A stretch of 64,000 nt of DNA from Anaerolineae bacterium (lineage in GTDB: Bacteria > Chloroflexota > Anaerolineae > Promineifilales > Promineifilaceae). The notes under the pieces were generated by a model. It had not been told where the DNA came from, did not search any database, and saw only the letters and a program-made list of their open reading frames with translations. Position numbers and translations under genes: made by a program. The stretch is taken from assembly GCA_007123775.1 (NCBI GenBank), contig SLGK01000072.1, positions 1 through 64,000 on the forward strand, written 5' to 3'. Of the stretch, positions 26,524 through 34,385 are shown piece by piece (the stretch's first letter is position 1; every line of letters begins with the position of its first letter).

Positions 26524-27918
26524 TCAGCGCACTTGATCACGCAGTTCATCAAGCAGCGTCGCCACGTCGTAGTGGTGATGGAGGTAGAGCAGGTCGAACA
26601 GCTCGACGGCCATCCGCACGGTGCTACGCATGGAAAAACGGCCGTTTCTCATCCCCTGAGCCAATAATTCAGCCGCGCCGCGCCGGACCTGGGTTTGGCG
26701 TTCAGTGAGTTCGTAGGCGTAGGCCTGGGTATGGTAGCTCAAGATACGCTGCAAGAATTGGCCTACTTCTTGCGGGGGCACCTCCGGCTCCAGGTAGAAG
26801 ATTTCCTCCTCTTGCAGCCAATCACGCAAAGGGATGCGGTTGTCGCTGCGGGTGACAGTGAAGAGGAAAAAGAGGGATTGGTTTTGGTCGTAGCCGAGGG
26901 GGTAGTCACGCCAACGGTGCTGGGGGAACTGGTCGGGCTGGATGGCTTGCTGCCGCTCGCGCAGGGCGGTGTAGATCATGGCCTGGAAGAAGAGGCTGGC
27001 TTTGGGGCGTTGATACGGCCGTAACAACGAAAAACTCTCCGCCTCATCGATCAGCAGGCAGAGGCCGCTGTACCCTCCCAGCCGAGCCAACGCGCTCAGG
27101 CCGCTAAACAGAAAAGCCATCTGCCGCGCATTGTGGCCGATTTTGTAAATGGTGGGGAATTTCAGGCCGCGTGGCAGCCCTTTGTTCATCGCTTTGACCC
27201 GCCGGCCGCCCATGAGCCAGTTGAGCCACGCCTTGCGCTGGCGGGATGAGGCGGTGTTGGCATAGGCGGTCAGGCCAATCACCACCGGATCAATTTCGGC
27301 CGGGGAAAGGTCGCGTAAATGGGGGATGGTGCGTTGCAGATCGGCCGTTTTTTCTAGCAGTGGTCCTAGACCACGCTCGTCGGTATCGGGGTAGCGCAGA
27401 TGGTGCATCGCTTCCCGATAAATGGCAAAACCGCGATGGGGAGGTAGTTCTAGCAGGTCGAGGCTGACGGTGGCCACTAAAAAGTCACGCGACAAGGCTT
27501 CCTGGGCGGCCAGTTCAACCATGTGGCTTTTGCCATAGCCATATTCGCCCACAACGGCCCGCACCGCACCGCCTTGCTGATGGGCTTCATTCAATGCCTT
27601 GATTAAACTCGTTTGTTCCTGCCGTAAGTTGACGGTTAATTCGGCTACGTGCTGGGCCGGGGCAATGCCCACGCGCAGCGACTCGATCAACTGCCGGGCC
27701 TCCATCTGGTTGGTGGACATGGGCGGCGGTGGTTGATAGATAGTGCCGAAGATGGGGGATGGTTCGGCGAGGGAACGGCCGTTTTGCTCAAACTCATGGC
27801 GGGGGCGGCGAAAACGCAGTCCGTTGCCAAAACGGACCATCAATTCGGCCCCGTTTCGATAAACGGCCACTACCTGGCCCGGCCCGTATTGGGGATGTTC
27901 TACTTGTTGTCCGATCAT
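26524..27918 (-). CDS. BrxC/BrxD-type (former DUF2791) ATPase, with small N-terminal domain
   Basis: 464 residues from ATG 27918 (GAGG upstream), 7 bp after the stop of the other ATPase. Residues 1-45 (IGQQVEHPQYGPGQVVAVY) resemble the small CarD/UvrD-tail beta domain that touches DNA or polymerase. The P-loop is GEYGYGKSHM near 124 and Walker B GLCLLIDEAE near 290. Members of this ATPase group occur in BREX systems (BrxC, BrxD) and in other defence clusters. Intracellular. The paralogue upstream shares the P-loop type but not this N-terminal domain, so the two probably form a pair with distinct jobs. Confidence 0.75.
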   Translation of the reverse strand: MIGQQVEHPQYGPGQVVAVYRNGAELMVRFGNGLRFRRPRHEFEQNGRSLAEPSPIFGTIYQPPPPMSTNQMEARQLIESLRVGIAPAQHVAELTVNLRQEQTSLIKALNEAHQQGGAVRAVVGEYGYGKSHMVELAAQEALSRDFLVATVSLDLLELPPHRGFAIYREAMHHLRYPDTDERGLGPLLEKTADLQRTIPHLRDLSPAEIDPVVIGLTAYANTASSRQRKAWLNWLMGGRRVKAMNKGLPRGLKFPTIYKIGHNARQMAFLFSGLSALARLGGYSGLCLLIDEAESFSLLRPYQRPKASLFFQAMIYTALRERQQAIQPDQFPQHRWRDYPLGYDQNQSLFFLFTVTRSDNRIPLRDWLQEEEIFYLEPEVPPQEVGQFLQRILSYHTQAYAYELTERQTQVRRGAAELLAQGMRNGRFSMRSTVRMAVELFDLLYLHHHYDVATLLDELRDQVR

Positions 27919-27925
27919 ATTTACC

Positions 27926-29212
27926 TCAGTAAGGCGGTGTTTCCCCACCCATCAGCGCATCCACCTGGCCGCGCAGGACGGCCTGGGCTTCCTCTTCGGT
28001 GATGGTATGCTCCTGGCCGTGATGCTGGCGGGCCAGTTCCACCACGAAGGATTTGACAAAAAGGCGGCGATGGCTCACATCCAGGAAAATATCGCGGGCG
28101 ACGTTGGCCAGGATGACGGCGTTGGCCCGCTGCACCGTATGGTCTAGTTGGGTATCAAAAGCGGTTTCGTAGATGGGAATCAGCTTCTCGCCAATGGCCA
28201 GCATCAGGTCGTCTTCGTCCAGGTCGAGATGGTCCAGGCTAATGAGGGGGCTGAAATGGTTGACATGGCTGAAACGGCCGGGGGCACGCACCCGCTGCTG
28301 CAAGGCCGGGTATTTGGGCACGATGTCGCTGATAAATTGGGGCGGCACGGCGTAGACAAACATGGCTCCGGGTAGATCTTCACGGGTGCGGTCGATCACC
28401 TCGCGTAAGGTGTCGGTGGCTAGTTTTTCCGCTTTGCCGCCGACGCTGGCCATGCGGTCCACTTCGTCAAACAGCAAAATGAGGCCGCTGTAGGAAAGGG
28501 CACGGACAATCTGGCAAAGGGAACGCAACATGCGGAAGGCGTTGGGCTTGGTGATTTTGCCGGTCACGCCCACTTCGCGCAGGATTTTGGTGTCATCGGG
28601 GGAGGTGGGTTCGCCCATGAGCCAACGGGTGAGGGAGTCGAGCCGTTCGTCATGTTCCCGGATAAGATTGTCGAAGTAGGCAATAACGGCCGTTTGATAA
28701 GCCCCACTATCCACCGAGGTCGCTTCCAGGGTGTCAATCAGAGCGCGGTACAGGGGATTTTGCAGCGTTTCCAGGCTCAAGTCACTGCCCACAATGCGTT
28801 CCAGCGTACCCTGCAAGAAGCGGGTGAGGCCCGACTCATCCGACACACCGGCGGCCGGTTCGTGCCAGATGATGTTGCTGGCAACGGCCTGATAGACCAG
28901 CTTTTGGTCATTGTAGGGCGTTTCGGTCGGGCTGAGGTCTACCTTGACTACGGCAAAATTCCGCTCCCAGGCAACGTCACGCAGGCAGTAGAGGAAGTGG
29001 GATTTACCACTGCCATAATCGCCTACGACCATCTTGTAGGCTGCGCCCCCATCTTGCAAATAGGAGGAGAGGTAGAAGTCATCGAGGGCTTGCAGCAGAG
29101 ACTGGTTGCCCACGTTAAAATGCTGTACGCCTCGCGTGGGGGGTGTACCAAAGCTGCCTAGTATCTCGATAATGTGGCGTGCCAAAGGGCGGGAGAGGGT
29201 TGTATCAGTCAT
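27926..29212 (-). CDS. BrxD-like (former DUF2791) ATPase
   Basis: 428 residues, the usual size of BrxD. P-loop GDYGSGKSHF at 64-73, then the family motif VKVDLSPTETPYND, Walker B GLILLFDEVDRM near 248, and sensor region FVYAVPPQF. In BREX type 2 a protein of this kind accompanies the helicase BrxHI; here the methylase PglX and phosphatase PglZ are absent. Middle gene of the operon, with a class A-like hairpin before it and 7 bp after it. Confidence 0.8.
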   Translation of the reverse strand: MTDTTLSRPLARHIIEILGSFGTPPTRGVQHFNVGNQSLLQALDDFYLSSYLQDGGAAYKMVVGDYGSGKSHFLYCLRDVAWERNFAVVKVDLSPTETPYNDQKLVYQAVASNIIWHEPAAGVSDESGLTRFLQGTLERIVGSDLSLETLQNPLYRALIDTLEATSVDSGAYQTAVIAYFDNLIREHDERLDSLTRWLMGEPTSPDDTKILREVGVTGKITKPNAFRMLRSLCQIVRALSYSGLILLFDEVDRMASVGGKAEKLATDTLREVIDRTREDLPGAMFVYAVPPQFISDIVPKYPALQQRVRAPGRFSHVNHFSPLISLDHLDLDEDDLMLAIGEKLIPIYETAFDTQLDHTVQRANAVILANVARDIFLDVSHRRLFVKSFVVELARQHHGQEHTITEEEAQAVLRGQVDALMGGETPPY

Positions 29213-29227
29213 AGTTTTAGCAAATAA

Positions 29228-29284
29228 GCGTGAAACGTGAAGCGTGATACGTGATGGACAGACAATCGCATATCACGTTTCACG
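29228..29284. repeat. word hairpin with CGTGAAA words
   Basis: CGTGAAACGTGA (29229-29240) pairs perfectly with 29273-29284. The left arm goes on with GCGTGATACGTGAT. It resembles class A with T-to-G exchange in the word. It lies inside the operon. Confidence 0.75.
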
Positions 29285-29286
29285 GA

Positions 29287-30141
29287 TTAGTCAAAGGTAA
29301 TATCGCCGTAATATTCGCCATCTTGTGGGCCGCTAGGGAGCCACAGGCTGCGACTACTTTGTTCGGCCTGGCTTTTGGTGGCTACGCCGAGTTGGAGTTG
29401 GTAGGGCTGGCCTTCTACCGTCAGTCGGGTGGGGCCATCTTGCCGCAGCAGGACCAGATCGCGCACAAAAAGGGGGCGGTCGTAATCTTTGAAGGTGCTG
29501 CGGGAGGGAGCGTTCCAGAAGCGGTTGTTTTGCCGGTTGAGGGTGATTTGGGCGTGGACTTCGATAATGCTGATGCGCCCGCCTCCCGGCCGGCGGCTGC
29601 GTTTGTTAATGCAGTCTTGCCAGGCAGTGTGTAGTTCGGCCAGAAAGGCTTCGGTGTCGATGGTGCGGTTGATGATGCGTTTGACTTGCTGGTCGTAGGC
29701 TCGCAGGATGGCGTAGAAGGATAGGGCCAGCGGGCGGGTCAGGGCTTCTCTGCCGTAGAGCCATTGGCCTTTGCGAGCGTTGCTGTCTAGTTGCAGGGTG
29801 AGGCCGTTGACGACGAGGGTGGGCGGACGGCCGTCTACGGTTTCGCCTCGTTTGATAAATTGGTCACGCAGATCGCGGGCAAATTCAAAGGCCAGGTTAT
29901 CGAGGGCGGTTTGGGTAGTGGTGGTGAAGGTAGAAACGGCCGTATTCAACGTCTCATTCTCCACCTCAGCAGCGGCCGCTTCCAATTTAAGCAGCGCCTT
30001 CTGCATGGGCAGCGCGTCCGCCTTTTCCTCACTAGCTAGCTTGATAGCGGTACGCAAGGCATTCATCGTGCCGCGTAACGCCTTAAATTGCGGCTCCAGT
30101 TCCTCCTGAGCCGCTTGTAGTTGGGTAAGCAATTGGTCCAT
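29287..30141 (-). CDS. coiled-coil protein, first gene of the ATPase/helicase operon
   Basis: 284 residues from ATG 30141 (MDQLLTQLQAAQEELEPQ). The first ~110 residues are helical with heptad-like hydrophobics, probably coiled coil; the rest (RISIIEVHAQITLNRQNN..RPLFVRDLVLLRQDG) is a mixed domain I do not recognise. GAGGAG lies 13 nt before the ATG, rather far. By position it would be the partner or substrate adaptor of the two ATPases. It carries two ACGGCCGT copies and so belongs to the resident part of the operon. Confidence 0.6.
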   Translation of the reverse strand: MDQLLTQLQAAQEELEPQFKALRGTMNALRTAIKLASEEKADALPMQKALLKLEAAAAEVENETLNTAVSTFTTTTQTALDNLAFEFARDLRDQFIKRGETVDGRPPTLVVNGLTLQLDSNARKGQWLYGREALTRPLALSFYAILRAYDQQVKRIINRTIDTEAFLAELHTAWQDCINKRSRRPGGGRISIIEVHAQITLNRQNNRFWNAPSRSTFKDYDRPLFVRDLVLLRQDGPTRLTVEGQPYQLQLGVATKSQAEQSSRSLWLPSGPQDGEYYGDITFD

Positions 30142-30160
30142 AATTGTATAATAACTCCTC

Positions 30161-30215
30161 GCGCAAATGTAGGTCAAGCATCCCTGCTTGACCACGCAAA
30201 CAGGGATGTTTGCGC
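30161..30215. repeat. two adjacent hairpins with complementary loops in the operon leader
   Basis: GTCAAGCA-TCCC-TGCTTGAC and, a few bases on, CGCAAACA-GGGA-TGTTTGCG. Each stem is 8 bp and perfect, and the loops TCCC and GGGA are complementary, so the two could kiss. The whole is framed by GCGCAAA and TTTGCGC. It lies just upstream of the first operon gene. Confidence 0.7.
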
Positions 30216-30317
30216 TACAGATTCTCCTTCGTCTGCCGGTTTGTTCCGGCACATTTTATCTCTCGTTGGGTATAATTTCGCTGGATTTTACGTTGAATAG
30301 CCTGTTATGACAAAAAC

Positions 30318-30376
30318 AGTATTGCGTATTGCGTATTCCGTAGTTCTCTGGTTACGCAATGCGAAATACGCAAAAC
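30318..30376. repeat. word hairpin (GCGTATT words)
   Basis: Left arm ATTGCGTATTGCGTATTCCG (30320 on), right arm TTACGCAATGCGAAATACGC; pairing is imperfect. It separates the defence operon leader from the hydroxyacid dehydrogenase gene. Confidence 0.6.
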
Positions 30377-30430
30377 GCTTCATCAACCTTCATTCAGCAG
30401 ACTCAAAGCTGGCTCAAAGTCCCCAAGAGC

Positions 30431-31435
30431 TTAATATCCCGCCTCCCGATTCACCTGATTCAGCAGCGGCTCGCCCGTGATATAACGGCGCAGATTCTCA
30501 ACAAATAAATCAACCGCCCGCTGATCATAGTGGGCCGTAAAGCCACTGATATGGGGCGTCAGAATGACGTTTTCCAACGACCAGAGCGGACTGTCCGCCG
30601 GCAGTGGTTCTTCCTCAAACACATCCAGGCCGGCACCGGCAATCCAGCCCTTTTTCAGCGCTTTGACCAACGCTTTTTCATCAATCAGACCTCCCCGGCC
30701 TACGTTAACCAGGTAAGCATTGGGCTTCATCTCTTTCAACAGGTCCTCGTTGAATATATGGTGGGTCTTGGCCGTGAGCGGCAGCGTCACTACCACATAA
30801 TCACATTCAGACAGCATGGAGCGTGTCGCCTCGCCGGGGTAGATGCGGTCAGGTACGTCCCCACCGGGATCGCCGCTGCCCCTGATTATGTAACCCACAT
30901 CTTTGGGCTGCTTGACGTTGCGCTTTGTGACCAGCACCTTCATGCCAAATGCTTTGCCCAGGCGGGCCACCTCCCGGCCGATGCTGCCATAGCCCAAGAT
31001 ACCCAGCGTACGGCCGTTTAACTCATCCGGCAGAAATTTATCCCAACGCTGCCTGGGCCACTCGTTTTGGGCCTGGTAATGAAACCAGAGGCGCGTTTTG
31101 TTGGCCCAGGCCAGCAGTTGAGCAAACACATACTGAGCCATGTTGGTAGCGTGAATACCACTGGCGCTGGTAATAGCGATGTCGCTATCCCAGATGGGTT
31201 CGTCTACCAGGCTGTCTACGCCAGCCCAATGAACCTGCACCCAGCGTAAATTGGGAGCCTGTTCGGGCTGGGGCAGACCATTGACCGCGTAGTAAACCTC
31301 AGCCTCTGTAGTCCAATCATCGGGCCAGCGGCCGTCGGGCAGCGTGCGCTGTTCTAGCTTGATCTCGTCTGAGACCTGTCGAATTTTGTTGGTTAACGTT
31401 TCGGTAAAGGGGGCTGTTACCAAGACATGGGTCAT
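30431..31435 (-). CDS. D-2-hydroxyacid dehydrogenase family protein
   Basis: 334 residues. The NAD-binding motif is GILGYGSIGREVARL near 143; catalytic Arg, Glu and His appear in the family pattern (VNVGRGGLIDE; AGLDVFEEEP; LTPHISG). Substrate not determined; the group covers glyoxylate, phosphoglycerate and lactate-like acids. An insertion near 175-215 (RGSGDPGGDVPDRIYPGEAT) is longer than usual. AGGAG lies 9 nt before the ATG. It is a separate gene, not part of the operon below. Confidence 0.85.
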   Translation of the reverse strand: MTHVLVTAPFTETLTNKIRQVSDEIKLEQRTLPDGRWPDDWTTEAEVYYAVNGLPQPEQAPNLRWVQVHWAGVDSLVDEPIWDSDIAITSASGIHATNMAQYVFAQLLAWANKTRLWFHYQAQNEWPRQRWDKFLPDELNGRTLGILGYGSIGREVARLGKAFGMKVLVTKRNVKQPKDVGYIIRGSGDPGGDVPDRIYPGEATRSMLSECDYVVVTLPLTAKTHHIFNEDLLKEMKPNAYLVNVGRGGLIDEKALVKALKKGWIAGAGLDVFEEEPLPADSPLWSLENVILTPHISGFTAHYDQRAVDLFVENLRRYITGEPLLNQVNREAGY

Positions 31436-31569
31436 CGTACCATACTCCTGTTTGCGATATGGTGTGGCCTTTTGCCAAAGGCCACAGTGACGCGGGCTGA
31501 CTATCGCCTTACCCGATTGCTACTATAGCACAAATTGAAGGGGGTGGGCAGCAAGTAGAGGAGTTACCC

Positions 31570-31818
31570 ATGAACTATCGTTTATTATGGCTGCTGGCGC
31601 TGGGGCTGGCAGCAACTTTGACTATGGCGGCCCGCGGCCTGGCACCGGTTGACACGGCCGATGACACGGCCGTTACCGAGGTAGCCATCACCGTCTTACC
31701 GGCCGAACCAAGTCCCACGCCAACCGACTGTACCCCCTTGCCCATTGAAATGACGGCCGAAATTGTTAAGGACACAGAATATTCACGTTTCCAAAAACCA
31801 TGCTCTCTGCTAAAATGA
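31570..31818 (+). CDS. small secreted protein
   Basis: 82 residues. The start MNYRLLWLLALGLAATLTMAARG is a signal peptide with a possible cleavage after AAR/AR; the mature part is short, Pro/Thr-rich, with two Cys. GAGGAG lies 8 nt before the ATG. The tail sits in a hairpin shared with the next gene's start. No family; the peptide may be a truncated form of a longer exported protein. Confidence 0.5.
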   Translation: MNYRLLWLLALGLAATLTMAARGLAPVDTADDTAVTEVAITVLPAEPSPTPTDCTPLPIEMTAEIVKDTEYSRFQKPCSLLK

Positions 31819-31827
31819 GAGCATGGT
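31797..31827 (+). promoter_or_regulatory. hairpin that covers a stop and the next start codon
   Basis: ACCATGCTCTC (31797-31807) pairs perfectly with GAGAGCATGGT (31817-31827) over a 9-nt loop. The right arm contains the ATG (31823) of the next gene and its GAGAG, and the stop of the previous frame lies at 31816-31818. In RNA this would hide the start until a ribosome from upstream opens it. Whether it acts so is inference. Confidence 0.5.
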
Positions 31828-32260
31828 ATCTAAAGAACTGGCACAACAACTCAAAGAAGCGGGCCTGGTCTGGGAGGCTAAGACCCACGATTTCTTCGTC
31901 ATTCCGGAGCGGGGCATGGACGAGCATATCTTCGTCGTGACCGACGTCATGGCCCATCTGGAACTGCTTAAGGGCTGGCCCGTCGTCACCTTCCACGGCA
32001 CGGCCGAATGGGCGCTAGACTATATCCTGACCGCCGAGGTTATCTGGCTGCCCAGCGAAGCCCAAATTCGCGCCCGCCTGGAAAACGCGCTGCTCGGTGA
32101 AGCCGATCTCAAGCTGGTCTTAACGCTACAGCACCCTGGCTACCGCTGTGACATCATCTACGACAACCAGCCGCACAGTTTTACCAGTGTTTCCGCCAGT
32201 GATGCCTATGGCCTGGCGCTGCTCCACATCCTTGAGCAGCATAATCATAGCCACGACTAA
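31823..32260 (+). CDS. conserved hypothetical protein
   Basis: 145 residues, no signal peptide, mixed alpha/beta, ending in a His-rich tail (HILEQHNHSHD). No domain recognised; EAKTHDFFVIPERGMDEHIF and WALDYILTAEVIWLPSEAQIRARLE look like a folded cytosolic protein. The start lies within the hairpin 31797-31827. ATG spacing of 4 bp after the previous stop suggests coupling. Confidence 0.55.
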   Translation: MVSKELAQQLKEAGLVWEAKTHDFFVIPERGMDEHIFVVTDVMAHLELLKGWPVVTFHGTAEWALDYILTAEVIWLPSEAQIRARLENALLGEADLKLVLTLQHPGYRCDIIYDNQPHSFTSVSASDAYGLALLHILEQHNHSHD

Positions 32261-32308
32261 CGGGTGCTTTGTAACAGTTCCTAGCCAGAATCGTATACAG
32301 GATTAGAG

Positions 32309-32818
32309 ATGAGTAAACAAGTCAGCCCCATTACGCATCAATTAGGTGTAATACCATCGTTTATTGTGGGAGCCGGTCTATTTGTACTGGGTCTGTTGGC
32401 CATCAACCAGATCGTCAACACCTTCTGGCCTATTGACGTGCAGCGACTGGACCTGGTCCGCAGCGTCGCTCTGGATAGAGCGGACGCTGCCGCCCTATTG
32501 CAGGCGGCCAACACCGAAATCATCCTCGTCTTTTTGGCCGCTATCCTGGTTACAATAACCGGCCTGGTTCTGCCATTCACTTTCTTTCTGAACATGCGGT
32601 TTGGACGACGTGGCCGGCCGCGCCTCACGCCCCCTCCGTTTTTTATGACGCTGCGCCAGGCCATGTGGGTAGGCATCTGGGCCGCCTTTTGTGTCTGGCT
32701 GCAAATGAATCGTACCCTGGGCCTGGCCGTGGCTGTCCTGGTTGCCGTCGTCCTGGTCTTATTTGAATTGTTATTGCAGATCAGACAGCAGGCAAAAACA
32801 GTCCATCCGGGCGGGTAG
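32309..32818 (+). CDS. membrane protein, unknown
   Basis: 169 residues with about four hydrophobic helices (around 12-38, 72-95, 112-130, 135-155) and a basic loop (RFGRRGRPRL) that would face the cytosol. AGGA near the ATG. No family recognised. On the same strand as selA but with 48 bp between, so it could be in its transcript. Confidence 0.55.
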   Translation: MSKQVSPITHQLGVIPSFIVGAGLFVLGLLAINQIVNTFWPIDVQRLDLVRSVALDRADAAALLQAANTEIILVFLAAILVTITGLVLPFTFFLNMRFGRRGRPRLTPPPFFMTLRQAMWVGIWAAFCVWLQMNRTLGLAVAVLVAVVLVLFELLLQIRQQAKTVHPGG

Positions 32819-32866
32819 CACTTCCAATCGTGATCCAACGTGCGACTCGCCAGGCATAACAACAAC

Positions 32867-34279
32867 ATGTCTCCTAAAGCAACGACCGAACGGTCCCAAA
32901 AACTGCTGCGCGAACTTCCCAGTGTAGACCGGCTACTTAAACTACCGGTGGTGATCGAACTGGTCGCTGAATACGGCCGTACGCTCACTGTTGAAGCCCT
33001 GCGTCATACGCTGGAAACCAACCGGGCCGCCATTCTGAACGGGGCCAGCTACGTGCCTATGAACGCCATGCTGGCTGAAGCAACCCGTGAATGGTTGGCA
33101 ACATTATTGTCGCCCACGCTGCATCCCGTCATCAATGCCACCGGGGTTATCATTCATACCAATCTGGGACGCGCACCACTAAGTGACGCCGCTCGCAAAG
33201 CGGTTGAGGCCGTGGGCGGCAGCTACAGCACGCTCGAATATGATTTAAGCCAGGGCGAAAGAGGCTCACGCAGCCTTCACGCCGAAGCATTACTCACTCG
33301 GCTGACCGGTGCTGAAGCCGCGCTGGTGGTCAACAACAACGCAGCGGCCGTTTTGCTGCTGTTGACCGCCCTTTGTCAGGATAAAGAAGTGATTATCAGC
33401 CGGGGCCAACTGGTCGAAATCGGAGGTGGCTTTCGCATTCCTGATGTGTTGGCTCAGTCCGGCGCACGGCTGGTTGAAGTAGGCACCACTAACCGCACCC
33501 ATCTCTATGATTACGAGCAGGCTATTACGGAGAATACGGCCGCTATCATGGTCGCCCATTACTCCAATTACAAGGTGATTGGCTTTACCAGCGAACCAAG
33601 TCTGGCCGAACTCAGCCATCTGGCTCATCAGCACCATCTGCCCCTGTTTTACGACCAGGGCAGCGGCGCTTTACTCGATGTAACGCCTTATGGCCTGACA
33701 CCAGAACCGACAGTGCTAGATGGCCTGGCGGCCGGCTGTGATCTGGTCGCTTTTAGCGGCGATAAGCTGCTGGGCGGGCCGCAGGCGGGGATCATTTGTG
33801 GTCGCGGCGATTTGGTGACGCAGCTTAAGCGCCATCCGCTGGCCAGGGCGGTCCGGGCCGACAAGCTTTGCCTGGCAGGGCTGGCAGCCACCCTAACCCA
33901 CTACCTGACCAATACAGCGACAACGGCCGTTCCCGTGTGGCGCATGATTGCCCGGCCGGCCGCCGACATCCGCTCAGAGGCCGACACCTGGGCCGCCCGG
34001 TTACAGGAGCAAGGGATTCAAGCTCAGGTTAGCGACGGCCGTTCTACCGTTGGCGGCGGCAGTCTGCCCGGCACCAGCCTGCCGACCTGGTTGGTGGCCA
34101 TTGACCACCAGTCAGTCAGCGCCCTGGCTGAACAACTACGGCTGCATGAGCCAGCCATCGTCGCCCGTGTACAAGACAACAGACTGCTGATCGACCCGCG
34201 CACCGTTTTGGTCCATCAAGCAGAACCTTTGTTACAGGCCGTTATTCGAGCCGCAGCCCAACAGTTAGCTGTCGGCTAA
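32867..34279 (+). CDS. selA: L-seryl-tRNA(Sec) selenium transferase
   Basis: 470 residues from ATG 32867. PLP enzyme that turns seryl-tRNA(Sec) to selenocysteinyl-tRNA with selenophosphate. The PLP lysine is in AFSGDKLLGGPQAG near 294; the N-terminal tRNA-binding helices (LLRELPSVDRLLKLP) and TNLGRAPLSDAA region are typical. Its presence implies a selenocysteine system, but no selB, selD or tRNA-Sec gene is in the window and the formate dehydrogenase here has Cys. Confidence 0.93.
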   Translation: MSPKATTERSQKLLRELPSVDRLLKLPVVIELVAEYGRTLTVEALRHTLETNRAAILNGASYVPMNAMLAEATREWLATLLSPTLHPVINATGVIIHTNLGRAPLSDAARKAVEAVGGSYSTLEYDLSQGERGSRSLHAEALLTRLTGAEAALVVNNNAAAVLLLLTALCQDKEVIISRGQLVEIGGGFRIPDVLAQSGARLVEVGTTNRTHLYDYEQAITENTAAIMVAHYSNYKVIGFTSEPSLAELSHLAHQHHLPLFYDQGSGALLDVTPYGLTPEPTVLDGLAAGCDLVAFSGDKLLGGPQAGIICGRGDLVTQLKRHPLARAVRADKLCLAGLAATLTHYLTNTATTAVPVWRMIARPAADIRSEADTWAARLQEQGIQAQVSDGRSTVGGGSLPGTSLPTWLVAIDHQSVSALAEQLRLHEPAIVARVQDNRLLIDPRTVLVHQAEPLLQAVIRAAAQQLAVG

Positions 34280-34385
34280 CTGGTTGGCTAAGACTGTTAA
34301 CTTGTTATCAGTTCCAGAGCAACTGGTTTAACGGCAATTTGCGTAAATTGGATTAAGATAGAAGATTACAGGACAGGGTATTCCC

